Part shown: positions 19,614 through 32,500 of the stretch, in pieces
Layout of the letters: each line of letters opens with the position of its first letter
How positions within the stretch are numbered: position 1 is the stretch's first letter
Origin: Echiichthys vipera
Lineage: Eukaryota > Chordata > Actinopteri > Perciformes > Trachinidae
Length of the DNA: 64,000 bases
Reading direction: 5' to 3'
NCBI GenBank assembly: GCA_963691815.1
Contig: OY829659.1
Span: 11,946,533-12,010,532, forward strand
The notes under the pieces: generated by a model
Told to the model about the DNA's origin: nothing
The model's database searches: none
What the model saw: only the letters and a program-made list of their open reading frames with translations
Made by a program: the position numbers and the translations under genes

Positions 19614-21034
19614 CGCATACACACACGTTTCTTATTATCTTGAGTTGCATTTCTTTCCCCCTGACAGACCTGAGAAGCTAATTTGTGGCCCAATGTCCAG
19701 ATAGTAATGGTGTTAGTAGGTTTGTATGTGCAGGCAGGGCGCATGGTGTAGCGATGGCAGCCCTTATGTACTTCTGAGCTGCTGTTGTGATTGGCTGAGG
19801 CAGTCATACCCTGTGATGTAGTAAAGGATATATACGACTGAGCCAGTCCAATCAAAGACTGTTACCAAGCAGCAACGCATCCACTATATGTATATGCATG
19901 TGTATACAGTATATATACAAACGCAACACTGGAACATAAACCATTAATCAGAAAAAGAAAGTATTTTTCCCTTGAGGGAGATAAATTGAACAAATATACA
20001 AACAATATGGAACAAAAGTAGACCAGTCATGCACAATGCCCTATGGAAATAGTGAGAGAGATACTCCTTGTGGTGCAAAATAATAAAGAAATAAATAAAC
20101 GTTTTAATCAGTTAATAAATGTATTAGAAATATCCTTAATGTCTTTTGGCCACTTAATATTATAAATTGTTTTTCGGTAGCAATTGATCTTTTTTGCTCA
20201 TAGTTTATCATTTTGCAGAATGTGACAAAAAGACTTTAGCTGGGGGAAACAGAAATATATTCTTTGTTTTTTTAATTAACAGCCACCTCTCATTTCACAA
20301 AATGTGCTTCCAAAACTCATTATCTGGGAGTTCATTTATTTTATTTACCTTTATTTTTATTACCCCATACACCATTTCAATTGTGTTTGGTTAGATCAAT
20401 TCTGTTTGTTTTCTGTAGTCGCCTTTTTTTTGTTTGTTTGTTTTGTTTTATAACATGATGAGTATGTCTATGTGCCGTTTGTGTTGCAGGGTGCTACTAT
20501 GTATTCATTAAAAGTCAAAGTCAGCTTTGTTGTCAATTCTTCACATGAATAGGACATACAATGAATCTAAATTTCATTTCTCACTATCCCATGCGTAGAC
20601 TAGACAAGGCAAGAAAATAAACTATTAGTAAAGTGGCAAGACACAATGGTAAAGACCTTTTCAAAGATGTCAACATAAACATTCTAAATGTGTCCTCGTT
20701 TATTTCCTATTGCAATAATATTCCATTAAAACGGTCTATAACAACATGTATGGTGCTTCATAATGTTTGTTTATATATGTCTTGTGTTGGACCCCAGGAA
20801 GAAAAGCCCTCATTAAGGTGATGACTAATGAGGATCCTTAATAAAATAAAATAATACAATTATAACAATGCAGTAATCATAGTGTTGAATCCTCAATTGT
20901 ATTTAATTGATCAAACGTTTTAATTGTGTTGTATTAATTACTATATGAGGTTCAAACATTATAATAATAATAATATCATTGATAATAGTACTTTTTGGTC
21001 AGCTGCTTCTCCTCACCATCAGACCGCATCAGAC

Positions 21035-21823
21035 ACCAGTAAAGCCCGCCCCTCGCTGTTTGATTGACAGCCCTGATCCCGAGACAGCAGGGTGGCCAGT
21101 CACGCTCTCGCCATGCAAATGAGCCGCGCTCGGGCCGGGCGGGTGCCCATGTGGACCAGCACCATGCCTTGTTGTTCTGAGCGCTGATTGGCTCTCTGGC
21201 GCCTGATTGTTCTTCATGCGCTGCGGGCCAACGGCGGGGACGAAAACATGGCGGACCGGTGACACCAACTGGACTTCTTCTTTCTCGATTCTCACGGAGA
21301 TACGCGAGTACACCGTGATCCCGTTTTGCTTCTGGACGTTTCTAAACCGAGGTTATGATTCATTTAACGTCAAAGTTGTGATTTGGGAGGGCTTAACGGT
21401 CAACCGCTACTGACTAACGGTTAACGGCTAACGGCAGGCGCGGAGTGGGATGGCGTGCTGCGGTCGCCGGGTTTTGTCGGAGGCCGTAGTAACAGGGCGG
21501 GGCAGGAATCCGGGGGGGCGGGACTTAACGAGAACACGACTCGCCTTGTTGTGTGTGTATTCCCGTGCTCGCATCGCCATCTTGTTGCAATCCTATTTTT
21601 TTTTTTTTTTTTTACGTATGCGAGGATCTACTTTCCGTGGATTAAAAAAACGCCCGTCTGCTTTCGGGAGAAACGCACGGGGAAAGAAGCTCGGGCCTGC
21701 GGGTGTGAACCGTGCACACGGGCGCTTCCTACCGGGACACTTACCCACTGTACCCCCCTCGGTCTTTTTTCCTCCTTCCGTCCCGGGGCCACCGGGTCGT
21801 CTGCCGTGAGGGTTTTACGCGCA
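21035..21823 (+). promoter_or_regulatory. mnt: mnt promoter and 5' untranslated region
   Basis: GC- and CpG-rich DNA begins at about 21040 after AT-rich intergenic sequence. It contains an octamer motif ATGCAAAT (21113-21120), a YY1-like motif AACATGGCGG (21245-21254), GC-box-like GGGGCGGGG-type segments near 21500-21525, and a T-run at about 21597-21613. Translation starts at 21824. The overlapping open frames at 21450-21940 are in GC-rich leader and read out of frame or into the intron, so they are not separate genes. The transcription start is unknown. Confidence 0.6.
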
Positions 21824-24800
21824 ATGAGCATCGAAACACTTTTGGAGGCGGCCAGATATCTGGAATGGCAAGCCCAGCAACAACAGAGCACACGTGGTGA
21901 GTTCAGGTGCACCGTGTTGAGCCTACATGACACAAAATAACAATAAATGATACATCTTAAAGTGGCTTTCTCTTAGGGGGTCGTATCCCGTTACTACCAA
22001 CGACCCGCCTATGCTATTTTTCTGGTAATCGCTTATGGGTTCATGCCAAACTGGGAGGCTGAAGTCAGTGGAAACTACCAGTCGTTTGCACACATTTGTC
22101 TTCCCTTTAATGCGGAAACGGGCAAAGTTGTTTCCCGAACTACTTTGCGCGCTCTTGGTGTGTGTGCAACATTGTAGTGACTCGCCGTGCATGTGTGTGT
22201 GCATGTGTGTGTGTGTGTAGGAGAGGAGTTCCTGCCAGTAACTGTGTCCATGTATGTGCTGTATCTTTGTTATGAAGTAACTAGCTCTAGAGTGGTACAT
22301 ACTTTTTTTGATATATAAAAAAGCTTCAAATAGATATATTTCAATAAATAATCGGTTAAAGCTAGTTTTTATTTTCAGCATATATGCTACAAAAAGAGCT
22401 CTCAGTGTCGATTTAAAGCTTTTTTGTCCGTCGAGCACCGGCAGCAGGGCGGTGGCGAGCAGAGGCTGCTCTTTACATAATACCCTGACATTGCTCGGCT
22501 ATCTTATGACACACACTGGGGCGGGCCCTCCTCACGCGCTCACCCCGTTTGTTGCATATCTGCGCGCGAGCATTACAAATATTTGTTTGTGTTTTTTAAT
22601 GTGTGTTTGAAAAAGACACACTTGTTAATCGACATAGTGATCTTTGTAAACGAAGACGGGGGAGGGGGGGGGGTGCTTTCTGTGTGTTTCTCCCCTATGA
22701 TGACGTGTCAGACATATTAACCCCCCCCCCCTGCATGATACTTACCCTACCGCGTGCTAGGATCCGCCCCACAACGACCACGTGCACATGCCCCCCTCCT
22801 CTTCTGGATACACACCTACTCTCTCGCGCGCACACACACACACGCACGCACTCCTCGTCCCCGCCCTTCCCATTCAGTCTACTGACAGTGGCGGGTCAGA
22901 GAGAGAGAGAAAGGGGGGTAAGTACAAGTAGGGCAACCTCCCTTCTCACAACCCACCCCCACCCAAATCTCTCAATGCAGGAGTTATGTAATTCACGTCT
23001 GCATGATCTTGACTATCTGGAGGGTGCATGGTGCGTGGATTGGACTGCAAAAGCTCGAATAACGATGGTTTGGGACCAAATATGTCAGCATATTCTGAGC
23101 TGATGTCCACTTCTGTCTTTGTTTTTACTTCTGCTTTGTGGTCCATTTGTGGAATGTACCGTTTTTGTGAGTCACATTAGCAAACAAAAGAAAAACTACA
23201 CCAGTGCATCCATAAAACGAGGGCTGAAGAATAAAGTTAAAGTTTAAAATATTGATGTATAGCACCGTACGGCACACGGAAGCACAATCTAAACAATGAA
23301 CAGTGTAGGGCTGTCCTTGATTAAAGTCATATGATCGTTTTGATCAGATCAGTTAAACAAAGAACTGTGCAAAGGAGCCACTTTGAAGCTTGTGTTAACC
23401 AGAGAAGAGCATGAAAAAAGCCTAAAAATACAAACTAACTAAAGAAAGGGGAGCACTAGAGCTGTGCTCATGTTACACATGACCGGAGAACAAACTGCTC
23501 ACAATTAATAAAGCAGAAAACTATAATAACTGTTAAATTTTTATCTCAGAAACTGGATACAATAAATAATGCGATTAAGGCTACAACTAATGATTATTCT
23601 CTCAATTCATTGATTGTTTTATTTTCTGTATAAAGTCAGCGTACAGTCACAAGCAGTGGAATATTTCCACTATTTATCAGAGCCCAAGATGAGGCTTCAG
23701 ATGGCTTGTTTTGTTTGAGCAATAGCTCAAAAATATGCACTTTTCTGTCATATATGACATTGACTTGGCAATCTGAAACCGCAGGATGACTGGTATTTTT
23801 CACCAATTATCAAAATATTTGCAGATTATTTTTTTGTTGAGTTAATCAACGGTTTCGGCTCCGTCTTTCACTGCTCCGCGGAATAAATGTGAGCACATGA
23901 ATAATTGAGGAATACAATTTACTCAGAGGTAGCACTATTAATAGACAACTGGAGTTGTTGTCAAATTAAGAAATAAATACGATTCCAAAACTGCAGATAA
24001 ATAGCTTCGTTGCATCATATTTTTGAGGTGAACTATTGCCCTAGGTGAGAGGAAATTGCGTCACCAGGGTTTTGCAGTTTCATGTGGCGAAGAAATGGAA
24101 GTGTTACAGGCATGTTGGCGTGTGGTGTGTCTATTTTGTTTTATAATTGTGGAGACGGCTGAGCTGCGTGTTGGCGGTGTGCAGGTTTAAGGAATCCCTG
24201 GGATCTTCTGTTTCTAAGTTGCTGTTTCCATGGTAACAGGGGTGCTTTCCACATCGCTTTGAGTCTGCCTGCTACTGTGTGCAATACCTACTCACTTTTA
24301 TCATTAAATGTGTGTGTCTGCATGAGCACAGCATGGGAACATTCCCATCCTACAATGTGATTTTATTAAATTAGAGTTTTGGGGGGTTTATGCGTGTAGT
24401 GGAGCCAGTAGAGGCTCTTTGACAAAAGTCCACGGCTGTCGGTCAGACGGTCCTGACGTAACCCCTGCATGCTCAGTGCTGGAACGGTCCAGTCACAGCG
24501 CAGACAGAGGGGGGTTCTCTGCAGTCAGGGAAACTGATGCAGACATGATTTCTGCGATTATCCCCCTCCCCCTCCCCACAACCTAATTCCCTGATGACAT
24601 CATTCTCTGTGTGTGTTTGTGTGCACGTACTGTTGAAATGTACAAACAAAGTGACATCCACTTTGGAAAAATGATCATTTGTTGGATGTTTGTTGTAAAA
24701 TTACAAGTTCTAATTGATTTCCAAAGTGGACGTGGAATATTTTCTACCTTCAGTACAGATGTGAGTGAATCTCTGCATCAGTAGGTTACATACCGCGTGT

Positions 24801-27800
24801 TAGGGCAGTAATACGTGTACTCCTGGGGTACGGGAAGGCACTCCTGGGGGTATGTGAGATTTTAAAATATACATACATATATATTTAAAAAGCAGCATCC
24901 GTGCTTAAATCCTTTAAAAATAATTATGTATTAAAAATGAATGAATTTTATATTCAGCAGGCTATTCAATTTTATTATCCTAAACACTCAGTCTCCCCCA
25001 TACCAGGATGGTTCGACCCAATTTGTCATATGTCACCTGTCAATCACTTGAAAAGTAAAACGATGGAGCCGTGGTTGAAGCGTTTGTTTTAAAACATGGA
25101 GGGACGAAGTGGCAAAGACGGCCTAAAAATAAACCAGGCACTAATGCACAGTCCTGTTTTTTTTTTTCGATCAAAAATGCTTTGCACTGGTTAATATTTC
25201 ACGTGGGGTACATCACTGAAAAAAGCTTGAGAACCACTGTGTTAGGGCATGAAAGACAGATTTTACCACTGGAAAAACTCCTGAACCAAGGGCAGGTTGT
25301 CCTGTTGCATCCTCTCTATCCTCTGTTCTTCTGACTGATTTGGTGTTGTCCATGATTTTGCGCTCTCATTTGTGCATCTTCTTTTCCCGACTCCTACAGA
25401 GGAGGACCTCATCAGCAAAGAGAAGGATCTCATCAACAGGGGGGTGGAATCTGGACGTGTGGAAATTGTGACGTCCTTGTCTCAGCCAATAAAAATCAGC
25501 CACGTCACTTGGGGAGATGACACTAACTGTCAACATCCGCATCGCCCTCCACCCCTCTCTCTTCCACATCCTCAAGTCCCCATCGCTGTTATCCCAATGG
25601 TCCCAGTTGTCACAGCTACACCCAAGGTCCCGCCCCTTCCGCTTACAACACAGATTGCCGCGGCGGCAACGTCATTTAACGGCTCACTGCCAGCCAAGAA
25701 CACTCTCTCCCCTCCACTGAAGCAGGAGTCAGCTTCCCCTCACCTGTTGTGCGCCTCCCGGATCAAGGAAGAGACGAGTCCAGAGGTGGTTGGCGCACTG
25801 CCCAGCCAATCACAGCCTCAGATTCAGATTCAGTACTCAACCTCCATCAGCACTAATGGCTCCATCTCCCAACATGCACTGGTTCACCAAGCGCCACTTT
25901 CATCTCAGCTGCGGCCTAATGGCGTTACAATGGAGGACCTGCGGGGGATGGAAGGGAAGAGAAGACCAGGAGGGTCAGTTTATATATATATATATATGTG
26001 TGTGTGTCTGTGTGTTTTCAAATGGACATAAGACTGAAGATGGGTCTACGGATGTATTTAATCAATTATTTTGTGTTTCCAGCGCGGGGACCAGAGAGGT
26101 GCATAATAAACTGGAGAAGAACAGGTTAGTCATAATAAACTTCTCATTGTTGTAGTTGGTGTCAACTCAATGTGGAATTAAAGCACACACATTTTTCATG
26201 TGTGATGAAATTGTCACTTTACCCCGACAGCACACGACGATCTGTGAAAGAGTCATGTTGGTCTACCTCCACCTTCTGCTCCTAATGGCATCTGCTCTGA
26301 ACTCCGATCACACTGAAACCAGGCAGCGTGATCACATATGAATCAACATTACAGTTACTGTATAGACTATTTCTCATATAACATTTTCAGAAACATATTT
26401 TAGGTAACCGTTTAGCAGTAAAATGAGAAAGTTTGTCGGGCTGGGTGGTTGGTGGACGGCGCTTGGTTTAGGCTCGACTTGGTCAGAAATGTTCTCATTT
26501 AACTGCTAAATGGCACACTACAATATGTTTCTGAAAACACTTCATGCGAGGATTAGACGATAGTCACAAAATATTGATTCATATTTGATAAGCGCTGCCT
26601 TGTTTCAGTTTGATTAGAGTTTATGAGCCGTTACTGACACTGCGTCAGACAACTTAGTGGTTGTTTTTCTTTGTGTGCAGTGAAACGTAGCAGATGCCAT
26701 TAGGAGCACACAGAGAGGGAGCAGACAGGAATAGAGTGTGGAGGTAGAGTGGCAAAACTTTTTCCCAGATCGTCTGTGTCCTTGTGCTGTCAGAATATAG
26801 TGACAGTTTCAGCAAATATGGAAAACGAATTTACCATGGAAAGTTACCAACTTAAGCTTTAAGGGAAGCAGCCCTATTTTTTTTAACTTGACGACCACTT
26901 ACACACAAAATTTAATGTTTATCAAGTTTGTCGTGACGAAGTTTCATCAGCCAAAAGGTCATTGCATTTTCTCAACCTACACTAAACCATGAAATCCTTC
27001 TCAAGGATGTCAAATTGAAGTCATGAGGTCTCTTTAAATAACATGATTGACCTCTAACGCAAATGACCGATTTACAAATGACTGGTGAATATTCTCCAAG
27101 ACAGTAGGCTAATGACACCCATATCAGAAGTGTGACCCTCTCTCGTTTCTGACTCTTGGCCCTTCAGGCGAGCACACCTCAAAGAGTGTTTTGAGACGCT
27201 GAAGAAGAACGTTCCAAATGTTGACGAGAAGAAAACCTCCAACCTCAGTGTTCTCCGCAGCGCTTTACGTTACATACAGGTAGAGTTCTGATAACATTTT
27301 CTCAGCTTTCCCAGTATGGTGAGGCTGTAAGCCTCAACATGCTGCTGCGGTCCGGCACCATATTTTCAGTGCTTCTCGCTTCATGTTTTTATCTTTCTCT
27401 GGTCTGGAATTGATTGGTTCAGCTCAGGAACCAGCAAAGGCTTTGGTCCGGTGTAACTGATACACAATACCTGTTTGTTTCCCCTGATGTGTAGGTTAGT
27501 CTCTTGTGACTATGATGTGTCATCTGCCAAATAATGCCTATAAGAAAGTAGTGGTTAACGCCTGTGTTTTCCTGAATCTTTACAGTGTAATGACTAGTAT
27601 TTTCTTTAATATAACACACTTTAGTGGAGTTTATTTTTTGAGAAAGTTGGTTTGCATCTCAGCGTTTTGTGTTGTTGTGTTACTCCATCCTGTTGTCGTG
27701 TGGGGACATGAAGTATGTGATAGAAAAATAACTGGTTGTCTCGAAAAATAAATAACTAGAAAGGATGAAGGAGTAACATTTGTGTGGGGAAGATTTGTGG

Positions 27801-29468
27801 CACATTGTAGTTATGTAGAGAAGTAACATTATGTTGCAGAGGGTGGTGTGGGGGAGGGGGCCGTGTAGCCTTAAGAGTCTACAAAAGTAGATTGGAGAGG
27901 ATTTGTGCACTGTGGCAGGAATGAATTGCAGCTCGGAGCTAGAAACACTATTTCCTTTTTTTTCAGAGTAGAAACCTCATGATTTTGAGTTCAGTGGAAT
28001 ACGCAACGGGGAGTCAATGGAAAGAAGTTAAATTAGGCCGCGAGATGGAAGAACTTGTTCAAAAGGAGACTGGCTGCAAGATCTTGGGCCGGCCTTCAGG
28101 GAGAACAACATGCAGGGAGTTGAGTCTTTGACATGAGATGATGATGGTTTTGATATGAGGCAGAGCTGCTGGTAAGGAAATACATACTGGACAATTTACT
28201 TAAAGTTTCCATGTTTTAAAAGAACATTACAGAGAACTGGTCACTCTATTCATCAGCCACAAAAACAACTGGCAGCAATTCATAAAATGGTCGAAGTCGA
28301 AAAATTCACTGAATCAGTTCCTCGGTCGACAGAAAGCTAATCAACAGCAAACTTGATAACCAATCATAAAATATGCCAAATATTCATTTACTGCTACTCA
28401 AATGTGAGGATTTGTTGCTTTTTTCCATTTTATATGATTGTGAATTGAATATTTGCAATTTGAAGAGGCTCTTCTGGGAATTTATCAAGGGCATTTTCAC
28501 TGTTTTCTATAATCGTTAGTTGCAGCCTCAGTAGCCACACAGCTACCAGTAGATGCTGCACAATTAATCGCAGTTTAATTGAAATTGCATTATGGACTAG
28601 TGTAATATCCAAATCCAAGGGGGATGCAATATTTCTTAAAGGCAAAATCCCATTCTGAATTAAGTATTGTGATGCTGCAGAGATATCCCGGCCTACAAAT
28701 TGTATCCTACTGACTTAAGAAAAAAATATTTCTTTGGTACAGATCGTCGCAAAAATCAAACCATGGCGGTACTTAGGATAATGATGAAAAAATCACATCA
28801 CATGCACCATATTCAAAAGAAAATTTTGTCACTATAAAGACGGCTAATGTATGAAAAATCACATTTCATCTTCATCACATGTGGAGAAACTCTTCATCTT
28901 TCATTTGGACCGCAGACTGCTGTAAAACAATAACACAATTTGTTGATATTAGCACACATAACATTAATAATCCTGGATTACTATTTCCCAATTTACCAAA
29001 GACATCCTAATCCCAAACAAATGCCTAACCACAGCCATGAATATTTCTCCACCTTCTCCTCTGATCTCTAATTTAATCAGGAGGACTTATTGTAGATCAC
29101 TGACTCGCCCCCTCTCTTCCTCTCACCTTCTCTCTCGGCACCTCCTCATGTAAACCTGTAAACCTCTCTCCTTCTCTGTGAGCCATGTGAGATCGGAGCA
29201 CATGGCTAGCGCAAGCCTGGTGACGTCACCGGAGCTCACACACTCCGATCTGCTCTGCACCCCTAGACTACAGAGCGACACCGATGGGTACAGCAGAGTG
29301 TTTCCATGGTTATAACAGTGGACAATTTTTTTATAACCTCAGTCTGTCTGTCTCAACCTTTTCTTTGCTCCGTCTGTCTCATCCTGTGTCTCCTTGCTGT
29401 CTCTTGGTATCCATAGCAACAGGCGGCAGGGCACTGTAGTCTGATCGTGTGTGTGTGCGTGTGCATGT

Positions 29469-29502
<34 letters not shown>

Positions 29503-32500
29503 TAATGGTTATGAATGATGGAGCACTGATGTAAGCTTTCAGGACTTGAAGCGTTTCCGTTCACAGACTTTTTTTTGTCTTGTCCTCATATCAACCTTGT
29601 GAGGATCTTATGTCCACATGCATGTGATGCACGTGTGATTAATGCAAAGTTCAGAGTCATTTTCACCTTTCTTTTTTAAGAGGACGTCTTGAAAGAAGAA
29701 GGATAAAGGAGGCATATATGAAGCGGGGGAGGGGCAAAGGGGGAAGGGTTTCGAGGGAGCGATGGATGCAACAGAATAAGGAGAGGGGGTGTAGGATGGA
29801 AGTCTGGAGGAGGAGGAGGGGGTTGGGAGTGATCTGAGACACCCGACTGGCAACCGTCCAGTCACATCACTCCTTATATGTTATTACCTCCATGCTTCAC
29901 CCAATTAGATAGCTCCTAATGTTTTTTACAAACTGCTGCTCAAGCAGCCAAATCCTCCTGGATGAGGTTGCCAAGGAAACTGCTGTGGGTGACAGCTGTT
30001 TCCTTGGTGATTTGCTGTAGGTCTAATGGTGCCTAGGTTTGAAGACCTTGGAGAGAGGTTCATTGATGCACATGCGCATGAAACACAAGCAGTTGTAGTT
30101 CCTCCGAGGCCAACGTGGGCTAAGAAACGTCTGCTTTTCAAAGGATATCTGTTGGCTGTGTCACCATATGCGTGTCAGTAAGGTCTCTATAGAGGTAGTA
30201 TATTCAGCAGAAGTGTGCATATGCAGCATACAAACAGCAGACATGTTACAGTCAGACATGAAGAAGCTTTCATAACTTTTCTAGTAAAGACAGAAATGTA
30301 ACAAATAAAATTTTACACATTCTTGGTGCACTGATTTAATCGACCAGTTATAGCCATCAATTCCAACTCCTCTTCACCACTAAATGGCTCTAAGGGTGCA
30401 CTCACGCTGTCCATTCAAACCGTGCCCAAGCACGCTTCACGGCTAAATTCTAGTTCGTTTGACTAGTGTGATTACAACTACACCGCGGCCAGGCACGGCA
30501 CGCTTGCCGGCCGGGGCCTGGTTGAGAGAGGTGGGCTTTTGAAAAGCACGGATACACATGTACGGGCACGGGCATGTGCATGAGGCACTGTACGAATGGA
30601 CAGTGTGAGTGCGCTCTAAGAGGCTGCATGTTGAAGCAAGTAGAGGGGGAAGAGAAGTGTTGGATGAGCTGTTACAAGATGGCAAAGTTCACCAGGTCTG
30701 GACTGGTAGCTAGTGCAAACAGGGCTGTGAATTTGGATGGGAGTGTTGAGTAAAAGCAGGCATGCGTGTGAAGCCCTTCACAGTAGTTTATATTCCAGTT
30801 AATGTAATGACATAACCAGATGTACACAGCAAAACTTACCAGCATTTGACTGGTTTCGCGTTAACAACATAATCCATTAGCCCCTTCCTTTCCCACCTCC
30901 CCATGCCCCCCACCCTCACTCCTCCCTAGTAATCTGTTAATGTCCTTAGCCTGTCATACTGCTTGGTGTTCACGCATCAGCTGACCCACACTGAAACTGG
31001 GTCACAGAGACGGCAAAGTGGGGCTGGAAGAGCTCTTTCTAAATCTTTCTGTTTGGTTTTCTTTCTTTTTGTGTCTCCTGCTATGTTTTTCTTCATGGTT
31101 TCATTCGTAAATCTACAAACACCCATGCAGCTCAATACACAGCAGTTTCTGTGCTCTGAATTCATACTTTCATTAAGTCTTATGTGACTTTAGGTTGAGA
31201 CTGCAGTAATCCGCTGACCTCAGAATTTTTGGCAAAGACAATGAACTTGAATGATCGGTGGAAAAAACATGGCATGACGTTTACTCCCTATCTGACCCCG
31301 TTGACTCAAAAAAACAAGCATGATATCCAGGAAACAGGAGGAGCTTAAGTAGATGACACCAACAAAAGCAGTGTAGACACGTGCTTGAATTTGTGTGCGT
31401 GCCTTCCTGTTGGTGTATGAAACTGAGAGAGCATGAGGAACATTGTGTTTCAGGATTGTGTAAGCTGGGAGAAATGTCGCAGAGGCCAAGACTGCACAGA
31501 GAAAAAAAAGTTGGTCTTAATCCCTTTTCTGTTGCAATGCCAGCTCTTTGAATGATTTAAAAAGAAGCTAGCGTCACAGCCTGTACGTATATTGTATGTA
31601 TAGGTGTATTCTGGTAGTAGTAATAGTGGCCTGAGACGGGACAAGTTCTGTGCTTCGGTTTCCCCCCGTTTTTAAAAGTATATTTTATTACCATGTCTCC
31701 CTGTTTCACAACCTGCTCCTGTCTTTCGTGTTAATTGGCTGTTGCTGGTGTTGCCTATTAATGCAAACTCACACTGATATTCAAACACTTTGTGCATCTG
31801 TTTCATATTCACTCTTGCCCAGTATGCCAGGGGTCATTTCTCTATTTCCCACAATAGCTTTTATTGAAAACATCTGTAAACTTCTTTAACAGCAGCTTAA
31901 CTCAAAAGGAAAACAACAACAAAGCAGTACTGATCAGGACTAATTTCTACAGAGAGGGCAGTAAAGGATTATTGTCAAAGAGAAACCTAAATGACTGTTG
32001 TTGTACTGATGAAAATAATGCTGTGGACATTTATTTGTTAATAAAGATTGCAGCCTCAGCTGAAAACAGTCTTTTATTCGAGAATTGAATTGATACAGTA
32101 CACGTGTCAACCACATACCATTCACAGTTTCTTAATTATACCGTGATTTCTCTATAAGAAGTATTTTCTAGATGTGCTAGTGATGCTCATCTACTCTCCG
32201 TCTGTGTTTCCCCTGGAAGACTCTGAAGCGTAAGGAGAAGGAGTATGAGCATGAGATGGAGCGTTTGGCCAGAGAGAAGATCGCTACGCAGCAGCGGCTG
32301 GCCGAGCTGAAAAACGAGCTCAGCCAGTGCATGGATGTTATCGAGATCGACAGAGTCCTCCGACAGACCATCCAGCCGGAGGACGACCAGGCCTCCACAT
32401 CCACCGCCTCAGGTACAGAGATGCGATGCAGCAACATGAGACATGCATGTATACACCTGATACTCTTCTACAGAACTCATCACAAGAAATGTAATATCGG

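Larger units (their letters stand above)
16131..21030. other. pafah1b1-mnt intergenic region, no gene seen
   Basis: About 4.9 kb without a convincing exon. It holds repeat fragments (16250-16450, 17085-17165, about 20505-20610 with AAAGTCAAAGTCAGCTTTGTTGTC), a (GT)n run at 18017-18057, a (TC)n run at 19581-19609, an ATGATA-rich stretch near 19140-19190 and generally AT-rich DNA. Open frames here are short, lack splice context and overlap simple repeats (17591-17926, 17823-18074, 19462-19855). Confidence 0.6.

Noticed and set aside
21450..21940. 119- and 161-codon open frames upstream of mnt
   Set aside because: They lie in the GC-rich leader and run through the mnt donor at 21897. The real start is the ATG at 21824 with the SIN3-interaction helix.
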